Positions 1 through 5,464 of a stretch of DNA of 5,517 nucleotides are shown here, piece after piece. Position numbers and translations under genes: made by a program. Position 1 is the first letter of the stretch; every line of letters starts with the position of its first letter. Below the pieces are notes generated by a model that searched no databases, was not told the DNA's origin, and saw only the letters and a program-made list of their open reading frames with translations. The stretch covers positions 1-5,517 of the forward strand of contig JAFYET010000120.1 of assembly GCA_017544125.1 (NCBI GenBank), in the 5' to 3' direction. Source of the stretch: Ruminococcus sp. (GTDB taxonomy: Bacteria; Bacillota; Clostridia; Oscillospirales; Ruminococcaceae).

Positions 1-1
1 G

Positions 2-74
2 TTGGGACTCCGTCCCAAACCCTGCTGGGGCTCTGCCCCCGTCCCCGCAAGCCCTTTTTGAGGAAAAGGGCTTG
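2..74. repeat. Cluster of three GC-rich stem-loops (intergenic repeat-like element)
   Basis: Three perfect inverted repeats lie side by side. The first (2-18) has a 7-bp stem, TTGGGAC/GTCCCAA, with a 3-base loop. The second (27-39) has a 5-bp stem, GGGGC/GCCCC, with loop TCT. The third (48-74) has an 11-bp stem, CAAGCCCTTTT/AAAAGGGCTTG, with a 5-base loop. The phrases between them (CCAAACCCTGCT, GACCCCAAAACC) have the look of a repeat that I recall, without having searched, from intergenic regions of Ruminococcus and related Clostridia. The element may begin left of the window. It could serve as a transcription end or RNA-processing structure for an upstream gene. However, no T-run directly follows the third stem; the nearest is at 92-97. 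The structure is certain, the identity as a dispersed repeat is inferred. Confidence 0.6.
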
Positions 75-95
75 ACCCCAAAACCTTCTTGTTTT

Positions 96-124
96 TTGTT
101 CCCCTACAACTTCCAATTTATCAA
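96..124 (+). promoter_or_regulatory. Weak candidate promoter for the GH9-NlpC/P60 unit
   Basis: The AT-rich stretch between the hairpin cluster and the GH9 gene is the only place for a local promoter. The best sigma-A-like pair I can see is TTGTTC (96-101) and TATCAA (119-124), 17 bases apart, matching consensus at 3 and 4 of 6 positions. This is weak, and other pairings are possible. No operator palindrome or riboswitch-like fold was recognised in 100-180. Confidence 0.22.
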
Positions 125-169
125 ACAAAAAAAAAATCACTGCACACCAACAGCACCGTGCATTTATAT

Positions 170-176
170 AGGAGGG
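170..176 (+). promoter_or_regulatory. Ribosome binding site of the GH9 gene
   Basis: AGGAGGG lies four bases before the ATG at 181 and is close to a perfect anti-Shine-Dalgarno match, though the spacing is short. It fixes the start of the cellulase: the ATG opens directly into a Lys-rich signal peptide, and no better start lies nearby. Confidence 0.75.
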
Positions 177-180
177 CTTT

Positions 181-2886
181 ATGAAAAAACTGACAAAACG
201 CATTGCAGGCTTTGCGCTTGCGCTGACACTGGCGGGGGCGAATGCCGCTTACCTGCCTGTGACACCCGTCTATGCCGGGCAGATGCTCGGGCAGACCGAC
301 TTTGAACAGGGTGTCGGGCTGCCGTGGCACGTTTGCGAGAGCATGACCGGCGAAATGGAATTCGAAATAGATAACGGCGTGTATAAGATAACCATCGTCA
401 ACCCCGGCGGCGCTTCAAACGGCGGTGAGGACAGGTGGGATTGCCAGTTCCGTTACAGGGGCTTGAAGATCGTCTCGGGGCAGAGCTATACGGTGGAATT
501 TGATATCACCGCCAGCAATAACTGTACCTACTATACCAAGATAGGCGATATGGCAGAGCCCTACGCTGAGGATTGGCACGGCGAGCCTGACAGCGGTCAG
601 TATAATAATTACTGGGACGTAAAGCCGCTCACCGCTAACCAGAAGACCCACGTCCGTGGCACGTTCACAGCCAACAGAACAGCCGATGTCGAGTGGGCTT
701 TCCATATAGGCGGCGACAGCGTGCCAAAGGGTACAGTGTTTACCTTTGATAATATGTCGCTCATCTGCGATACAAGCTCTGACTATGACTATAAGGGTGA
801 GGAGCCTTACCAGCGTGCCGAGATAGCCGCAAACCAGCTCGGCTATTTCAAGGGTCGCAAAAAGCAGGCGACGCTTATCACCGATGATGACAAGAAAATG
901 TCATTCAAGCTCTGCGATGAGAGCGGCAAGGAGGTCTATAAGGGCGAGACCAAGACCTTCGGCTATGATGAAGACTCGGGCGATAAGGTGCAGATAATCG
1001 ACTTTACCGACTTTGACGATAAGGGCAAGTTCTATATCGAGGCCGATAACGGCGCTAAGAGCCGCACCTTTGAGATATTCTCCGATACCTCGGCATACAG
1101 CGCAATGCTCTATGACGGGCTGAATTACTACTATCAGAACCGCTCGGGCATCGAGATAAAGTCAGACTATATAACCTCGGGCGATAAGTCAGCCCTCGCA
1201 AGAGCTGCAGGTCATACCACCGACAATGCAACTATCGAGCAGACATGGGGCTATTCCGCTTCATCGGGCACGCAGGACGTTTCGGGCGGCTGGTACGATG
1301 CGGGCGACCACGGCAAGTATGTGGTAAACGGCGGTCTGTCGGTATGGCTGCTAAATAATATGTATGAGCGTGCAAAGGCAGCAGGCGACACCAAGGCATT
1401 TGACGACGGCTCAATGGCGATACCTGAGAATAACAACGGCTGCCCCGACCTGCTGGACGAAGCACGCTGGGAGACCGAGTTCATGCTCAAAATGATGGTC
1501 AAAGACGGCGATTGTAAGGATATGGTCTACCATAAAGTCCATGATATCAAGTGGACGGCTCTTGGCATGACCCCCGCTGAGGATACCTTGGAGCGTATCA
1601 TCAAGCCCCCCACGACCTGTGCTACACTTAACCTCGCAGCCTGCGCCGCACAATCATACAGGCTTTGGAAGGACTATGACAGTGCCTTTGCAGATGAGTG
1701 CCTTACCGCTGCAAAGAACGCCTACGCCGCTGCAAAGAAGCACCCCGATATGTATGCCCCCCTTGATGAGAGCGTGGGCGGAGGTGCATACGGCGACACC
1801 AACGCTGACGCCGAGTTCTACTGGGCAGCCTGCGAGCTGTATGCTTCAACAGGCGACAAGGCATATCTTGACGATATGAAAAAGAGCAAGTTCTACCTCA
1901 AAGTCCCCACCACCCTCGACGACGGCGAGAGCGTTGATACCATAGGCTCGTTCGACTGGGGTCATACAGCTGTGCTCGGTAATATGACATTAGCGCTCAA
2001 CAAAGACAAGGCAGATGATTTTGACGCACTCAAAAAAGCCTTTGCCGATGCTGCCGACCACTACCTCGATTTAGAGAGCAAGCAGGGCTACGGTCTGCCC
2101 TACGGTCAGAGCACTATTGGCTTTGCTGACAGCGATAAGGGCTATAACTGGGGCTCAAACAGCTTTGTGCTCGATAATGCGATAGTTATGGCATATGCCT
2201 ATGACTTGGACGGCGATGATAAGTACCACGACGGCGTTATCGGCGCTATGGACTATATACTCGGGCGTAATGCCGTTGATAACTCATACGTCACAGGCTA
2301 CGGCAGCCACGCCACCACATACCCCCACCACCGCTTCTGGTCGGGGCAGGAGTTTGAAGGCTTCCCGCTTGCACCGAGCGGCGTTATGGCAGGCGGTCCC
2401 AACAGCGGTATGGAAGACCCCTGGGTAAAGGGCAGCGGCTGGAAAAAGGGCAAGATAGCCCCCCAGAAATGCTACCTTGACCATATCGAGGCATGGTGTG
2501 TGAATGAGTGTACTATCAACTGGAACGCCGCCCTCGTTTGGGCTGACAGCTTCCTGCTCTCGGGCAACGGCGGTATAGAAACAGGCGCTGTCTACGTTTC
2601 CGATGAAAAGGCAGAGGACACCAAGACCGTGACCGAAACTGACTCATCATCTGAGTACGATAAGGAAAAGACGAATGAAGACGTTAAGAAATACGATGAC
2701 AAAAAGAGTGACAGCAAGTCTGATAAGTCAGATAAAGACGATAAGGACAGCGACGAGGGTCTCGGCATATGGCTCTATGTCATCATAGGTGCGATAGTGC
2801 TTATAGCGCTTATCTCCCTTGAAATATTCGCATATAATATAATCAAGCTGAAAAGCAAGGATAAGAATGGAGAGAAAAAGGAATGA
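181..2886 (+). CDS. Secreted, membrane-anchored family 9 glycoside hydrolase (CBM4/9-like, Ig-like, GH9 domains)
   Basis: This is an inverting endo-beta-1,4-glucanase acting outside the cell on cellulose or related beta-glucans. Residues 1-32 form a signal peptide (Lys/Arg start, hydrophobic core, VYA/G cleavage). About 37-195 resembles a CBM4/9 beta-sandwich ending in FTFDNMSL. About 212-300 is the Ig-like domain usual before GH9 modules (IAANQLGYF). About 305-792 is a full-length GH9 catalytic domain. It has the DAGD motif with D373 and D376 (base/nucleophile positioning), the PHHR motif at 715-718, and a Y-x-D-x4-W-x3-E-x-T-x3-N-A signature at 765-783 giving E776 as proton donor. So all key residues are present. 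Residues 805-858 are a Lys/Asp/Ser linker, followed by one transmembrane helix (about 862-886) and a basic cytoplasmic tail. No dockerin, second CBM or sortase motif is seen, so it is a cell-surface enzyme rather than a cellulosome component. Its stop overlaps the next gene by four bases. The fold call is firm. Exact substrate (cellulose, mixed-linkage glucan, xyloglucan) cannot be read. Confidence 0.95.
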   Translation: MKKLTKRIAGFALALTLAGANAAYLPVTPVYAGQMLGQTDFEQGVGLPWHVCESMTGEMEFEIDNGVYKITIVNPGGASNGGEDRWDCQFRYRGLKIVSGQSYTVEFDITASNNCTYYTKIGDMAEPYAEDWHGEPDSGQYNNYWDVKPLTANQKTHVRGTFTANRTADVEWAFHIGGDSVPKGTVFTFDNMSLICDTSSDYDYKGEEPYQRAEIAANQLGYFKGRKKQATLITDDDKKMSFKLCDESGKEVYKGETKTFGYDEDSGDKVQIIDFTDFDDKGKFYIEADNGAKSRTFEIFSDTSAYSAMLYDGLNYYYQNRSGIEIKSDYITSGDKSALARAAGHTTDNATIEQTWGYSASSGTQDVSGGWYDAGDHGKYVVNGGLSVWLLNNMYERAKAAGDTKAFDDGSMAIPENNNGCPDLLDEARWETEFMLKMMVKDGDCKDMVYHKVHDIKWTALGMTPAEDTLERIIKPPTTCATLNLAACAAQSYRLWKDYDSAFADECLTAAKNAYAAAKKHPDMYAPLDESVGGGAYGDTNADAEFYWAACELYASTGDKAYLDDMKKSKFYLKVPTTLDDGESVDTIGSFDWGHTAVLGNMTLALNKDKADDFDALKKAFADAADHYLDLESKQGYGLPYGQSTIGFADSDKGYNWGSNSFVLDNAIVMAYAYDLDGDDKYHDGVIGAMDYILGRNAVDNSYVTGYGSHATTYPHHRFWSGQEFEGFPLAPSGVMAGGPNSGMEDPWVKGSGWKKGKIAPQKCYLDHIEAWCVNECTINWNAALVWADSFLLSGNGGIETGAVYVSDEKAEDTKTVTETDSSSEYDKEKTNEDVKKYDDKKSDSKSDKSDKDDKDSDEGLGIWLYVIIGAIVLIALISLEIFAYNIIKLKSKDKNGEKKE
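2869..2882 (+). promoter_or_regulatory. Double ribosome binding site before the NlpC/P60 gene
   Basis: Two purine-rich matches lie inside the 3' end of the GH9 gene. GGAGAG (2869-2874) is eight bases before the ATG at 2883. AAGGA (2878-2882) is nine bases before the in-frame ATG at 2892. Both starts are therefore possible, and the sequence alone does not decide. The first gives an ATGA stop/start overlap. The second gives a cleaner MKKQ signal-peptide start. Confidence 0.55.
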
Positions 2887-4142
2887 CTTTTATGAAAAAA
2901 CAGATACTCACAGGGCTATCCACAGCGGCGCTGACACTTGCACTCGTTTCGGGTATCGTAAATAATGCAGGATTTTACACAAAGACCGCAGATGATGAGG
3001 GCAGCTCTGCCGATGCGCCTATAAGCGTTATCACCGTTTCGGCTAAGACCGATCATTATACCCCCGAGGTCAAGACAGCGGCTGTTTATAATGATATCTT
3101 CAAGTTTGTGATAAATAACTATGCTGACTACGGCAGCGATGTTAAGTTTGTAGCTTACGTGGGCGGCAAAAAGGTAAGCACCACCACCTCTGCCGCACTC
3201 AAAAAGGCATCGGGCAAGCTCAATATCACAAACGACGGCAGCAAGAACCTAAAGCCCGGCACTAAGTATAAGATAACCATTACCGCACAGTATGATGACG
3301 GCAAGAAAATGACAAAGAGCTTTAACAAGACCACCGCTCAGGACAGCTACTGGACGGTGCATAAGGGCGTTAACGTCTTTAAAAAGTCGGGCGGCAAGTT
3401 TGTAAAGGCGTTTACAGCCGATGATGAGCTTATCTATAAAGGCACGCTTGTTGATTCAAAGTGCAAGGCTAGAACCGGCAAGGCAAAGGCTACCGCGGCA
3501 AGATACCTTAAGGTAGAGGTGCCCTTTGAAAATGGCAAAAACGAGCTCGGCGAAATGCAGTATGTTTATAAGAGCTGCTATATCGACTATAAGCTCAACA
3601 AAAAGGTCAACCGTAAGACACAGGCAGCTGTTCGTAATACAGTTGTAAACTATGCCAAGTATATGACAAAGATACCCAACCAGACCTACCAGCTAAGCGG
3701 CGAGTATGTGACAGATCAGCAGACAGTTTCCGACTGCTCGGGCATGACGGAGCTTTCATACTTGCAGATAGGCTATTACCTCGAGCATTATGCTGACAGG
3801 CAGGCTAATAACTACGGCAAGGTGATCTACAATAACCTTGTTTCGGCAGGCACATACAGCGGCGTTGAGACATATAACCTCAAAAACCGGAACTCGAGGG
3901 TAGATATATCAAAGCTCGTCAAGGGCGATCTGGTGTTCTTTATGACCTCGACCAATGCAGCCGATGATAACTCACTCTACGTCGGCAACGGCATAGGTCA
4001 TGTGGGAATGTACCTCGGCAACGGTAAGATGGCACATTTCACGGCAGGTTACGGCATCTATAACCACCCCTGCCGAATAGAAGACCTGAAACAGTATGAC
4101 TCGGGTCTGCGTGTAGTCAAGGCAGTAAGGTATATCATATAA
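2883..4142 (+). CDS. Secreted NlpC/P60-type cell-wall peptidase with FN3-like and SH3-like regions
   Basis: This is probably a peptidoglycan endopeptidase (NlpC/P60 cysteine peptidases cut stem-peptide bonds) acting in the cell wall. Residues 4-30 form a signal peptide, perhaps left uncut as an anchor. About 45-150 is beta-rich and has the fibronectin III-like phrase LKPGTKYKITITA. About 155-235 resembles a bacterial SH3 domain (HKGVNVFKKSGGKF). The catalytic domain spans about 245-419: C285 in DCSGM, GDLVFF at 348-353, H373 in GHVGMYLGNG, and H385 in AHF as the likely third residue. The Cys-His spacing of 88 residues is longer than I expect for the family, and the LPR/Q segment usual after the Cys is absent, so the domain is divergent. 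Its start overlaps the GH9 stop (ATGA), so the two are very likely co-translated; the start could be 2892 instead. Family is fairly sure; specificity unknown. It might act instead as an amidase or transglutaminase-like member of the wider NlpC/P60 superfamily. Confidence 0.88.
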   Translation: MTFMKKQILTGLSTAALTLALVSGIVNNAGFYTKTADDEGSSADAPISVITVSAKTDHYTPEVKTAAVYNDIFKFVINNYADYGSDVKFVAYVGGKKVSTTTSAALKKASGKLNITNDGSKNLKPGTKYKITITAQYDDGKKMTKSFNKTTAQDSYWTVHKGVNVFKKSGGKFVKAFTADDELIYKGTLVDSKCKARTGKAKATAARYLKVEVPFENGKNELGEMQYVYKSCYIDYKLNKKVNRKTQAAVRNTVVNYAKYMTKIPNQTYQLSGEYVTDQQTVSDCSGMTELSYLQIGYYLEHYADRQANNYGKVIYNNLVSAGTYSGVETYNLKNRNSRVDISKLVKGDLVFFMTSTNAADDNSLYVGNGIGHVGMYLGNGKMAHFTAGYGIYNHPCRIEDLKQYDSGLRVVKAVRYII

Positions 4143-4146
4143 AAGC

Positions 4147-4188
4147 AAAAGCAGCAGTTTCCGTGTTTACGGTCACTGCTGCTTTTTT
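4147..4188. terminator. Intrinsic terminator shared by the converging units
   Basis: A 12-bp perfect stem pairs 4147-4158 (AAAAGCAGCAGT) with 4175-4186 (ACTGCTGCTTTT). Inside it, after a 2x2 mismatch, lies a second stem CCGT/ACGG (4161-4164 with 4169-4172) closed by GTTT. On the plus strand the stem runs into six T (4183-4188), five bases after the NlpC/P60 stop. On the minus strand the same stem is followed by TTTTGCTTTTAT, about 28 bases past the stop of the cupredoxin gene. It should therefore stop transcription from both sides. The rest of 4143-4214 holds nothing else I can recognise. Confidence 0.9.
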
Positions 4189-4214
4189 GAAAAAGGTAAG
4201 AGGAATATGTATTA

Positions 4215-5036
4215 TTACCTGCTTCTGCGTTTTTTGCTTGCTATAAGCGCTGTTGCTGCTGCTATAATAGCCGCCGCAAAGAACTTAGAGCCATCTTCTC
4301 TGCCCGCTTTCGGGTTTGATGTGGTCTGCGATGACGCTTGTGAGGCTGTTTCTGATGCAGCTTTCGTTTCGCTCAGCTGCTCTTTTTCCTGCGGCTTAGC
4401 TTCATCTTCATCATCTGCCTGCACTTCTTCCTCGGGCTCTGAGGTGTCTGCTTCTTGCTTGGCAGAAGTGTCTGCTTCAGCCGCCGCTTCATCAATGACA
4501 GGGTCATTTTCCTGCGCCTGCTCATTAGTTTCCTGCGCCTGCTCATTAGTTTCCTGCGGCTGTGAGGTGAGGGTCTCATCATTCGTTTCTGTCTGCTCGT
4601 CCGGAATCTCGACCGGCTGCTCGTCGTTAATCAGCTGCTCTGTCTCTGCGGCTGTTACGTGTATATAGCCCTTGTGGCAGGATGATCCCATCCAGCAGGT
4701 GTAGAGTATGTCGCCCTCCTCCTCGGGTGTGAATTCATATACGAAATTCTCTCCCTGCGTAAGTTTTAAATGCCCCTCTTCCTTGTTGTGGGTGTCTGTT
4801 CCCCAGCCAAGCCCGGGTATCTTGATCGTTGCCTTGCAGCCCTTGGGCTCTGTCCCCTCTGGCACGTTTACATACCATTTTACAGTTTCGCCCGCCGTTA
4901 CTTCAACGCTCTGACTCCACAGGTCATCATACTCGGTAACGACCTTCTGTTCTGCTGCCGCTGTGATCTGTGCGCCTGTAAGCGCTATGGTAAGTACCGC
5001 TGCTGCGGCTGCTGTCTTCTTTCCTGTTATTTTCAT
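4215..5036 (-). CDS. Exported cupredoxin-like protein with acidic linker and sortase-type C-terminus
   Basis: This 273-residue surface protein probably binds copper or another soft metal. Residues 1-28 are a signal peptide (AAA/E cleavage). About 29-128 is a cupredoxin-like beta-sandwich: VTAGETVKWYV, GCKATIKIPG, FTPEEEGDILYTCWMG, GYIHV. The GC..I.IP...FTP..G...Y.CWMG pattern is one I know from Cupredoxin_1-type domains of Firmicutes. Possible ligands are C67, H83, H89, C114, M116, C120 and H121; no classical blue-copper His-Cys-His-Met set is obvious. Residues 129-240 are a low-complexity Glu/Gln/Thr/Ser linker suited to crossing the wall, with 7-residue repeats near 161-177. The tail is NPKAG (241-245), a hydrophobic stretch (252-266) and KKRRSR, the layout of a sortase sorting signal with Ala in place of the usual Thr. 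Its start follows the lipoprotein stop by five bases, and its ribosome site lies in that gene's end, so they form an operon. If sortase does not act on it, the tail would be a simple membrane anchor. Confidence 0.82.
   Translation of the reverse strand: MKITGKKTAAAAAVLTIALTGAQITAAAEQKVVTEYDDLWSQSVEVTAGETVKWYVNVPEGTEPKGCKATIKIPGLGWGTDTHNKEEGHLKLTQGENFVYEFTPEEEGDILYTCWMGSSCHKGYIHVTAAETEQLINDEQPVEIPDEQTETNDETLTSQPQETNEQAQETNEQAQENDPVIDEAAAEADTSAKQEADTSEPEEEVQADDEDEAKPQEKEQLSETKAASETASQASSQTTSNPKAGREDGSKFFAAAIIAAATALIASKKRRSR
4508..4558 (-). repeat. 21-bp in-frame tandem repeat (about 2.4 copies) in the cupredoxin linker
   Basis: Two identical 21-base units (4508-4528 and 4529-4549) are followed by nine matching bases of a third (4550-4558). 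The unit encodes the seven residues QETNEQA, and the repeat lies wholly within the wall-spanning linker. Perfect identity at the DNA level points to recent duplication by slippage. Changes in copy number would lengthen or shorten the linker without breaking the frame. Confidence 0.85.
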
Positions 5037-5041
5037 TTCTA

Positions 5042-5464
5042 TTACTCCTGTGTTTCTTTTAGTTCATTTACTTTTATTATGCCCCCCGACAGTTCACCCG
5101 TGACGGTGATGTAAAGCCCGTCGAGCCTGTCTGTCGAGTTTAAGTATTCCCACGCAAGCTCCTTGCCGTAGTCGTCAAATTCATAATACACCCACGAGCC
5201 GTCGTCCTGCTTAATGTCTATTCCGTAGCCGCTATCACGGCATTCCTCCATGAACATACAGCTTGTTTCATGAAGCGGCGGGTCTTCAAAGTCGCTGCAA
5301 TCTTCATCTATCAGCACGCCTTTGAATTCTGTGACGTTCTCGCTCTTTGCAGATTCGGTCACTTTCTTAACTGCGGGCTTGCTGCTGCTATTATCATTCT
5401 GTGAGCAGCCGCTTAGTATAAATACGAGTGCCGCCGCCGATATAATAAGCCTTGTCATTTTCAT
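5042..5464 (-). CDS. Small lipoprotein with conserved-looking Cys/His motif
   Basis: This is a 140-residue precursor anchored to the outer face of the membrane. Residues 1-19 are a lipoprotein signal with lipobox LSGC (C20 lipidated). A Ser/Asn/Lys linker (21-44) follows. The compact domain (about 45-137) starts GVLIDEDC and carries C56, H65, C69 and C75, ending in a SGYGI phrase (78-82). It finishes with beta strands (GLYITVTGEL, GIIKVNEL) that could form an OB-like barrel. I recall small exported proteins of uncharacterised function with the same D-x-C...H-x3-C-x5-C-x2-SGYG layout. A metal or redox role is inferred from the Cys/His set. Its ATG overlaps the TGA of the upstream gene (ATGA), and the cupredoxin gene follows after five bases. 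The ribosome site GGGAGG (5469-5474) is four bases from this ATG and ten from the in-frame ATG at 5458, so the start could be two codons later. Confidence 0.8.
   Translation of the reverse strand: MKMTRLIISAAALVFILSGCSQNDNSSSKPAVKKVTESAKSENVTEFKGVLIDEDCSDFEDPPLHETSCMFMEECRDSGYGIDIKQDDGSWVYYEFDDYGKELAWEYLNSTDRLDGLYITVTGELSGGIIKVNELKETQE
5045..5049 (-). promoter_or_regulatory. Ribosome binding site of the cupredoxin gene
   Basis: AGGAG on the minus strand sits eight bases before the ATG at 5036, directly upstream of the TAA codon (5044-5042) of the lipoprotein gene. This fixes the cupredoxin start and shows translation follows immediately on that of the lipoprotein. There is no room for a separate promoter. 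Confidence 0.75.

Noticed and set aside
48..97. Third hairpin read as a standard intrinsic terminator
   Set aside because: The 11-bp stem is followed by GACCCCAAAACC, with the T-run only about 18 bases further on, so the canonical stem plus U-tract layout is missing.
161..170. TATATA before the GH9 ribosome site as a -10 box
   Set aside because: It would place the transcript start on or past the ribosome binding site and so give no usable leader.
72..305. Plus-strand ORF of 77 codons running from the leader into the GH9 gene
   Set aside because: It starts inside the hairpin element without a ribosome site and overlaps the GH9 signal peptide in another frame. It has no domain or signal.
1232..1653. 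Several overlapping minus-strand ORFs of 77-83 codons inside the GH9 gene
   Set aside because: They lie opposite the conserved catalytic domain, overlap each other in different frames, and have no recognisable motif. They are chance open frames in GC-rich coding DNA.
2641..2760. Possible second domain or dockerin after the GH9 module
   Set aside because: The stretch is a Lys/Asp/Ser low-complexity linker. The repeated DKSDKDD-type segments lack the spaced D-x-N/D-x-D loops followed by helices of a dockerin, and a membrane helix follows at once.
4207..4668. Plus-strand ORF of 153 codons rich in Ser, Ala and Cys
   Set aside because: It is the antisense of the Glu/Ala/Ser-rich linker of the cupredoxin gene. 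Its composition is explained by that low-complexity linker, and the minus-strand gene has a signal peptide, domain and ribosome site. A GAGGA lies near its start, but no signal or fold is recognisable.
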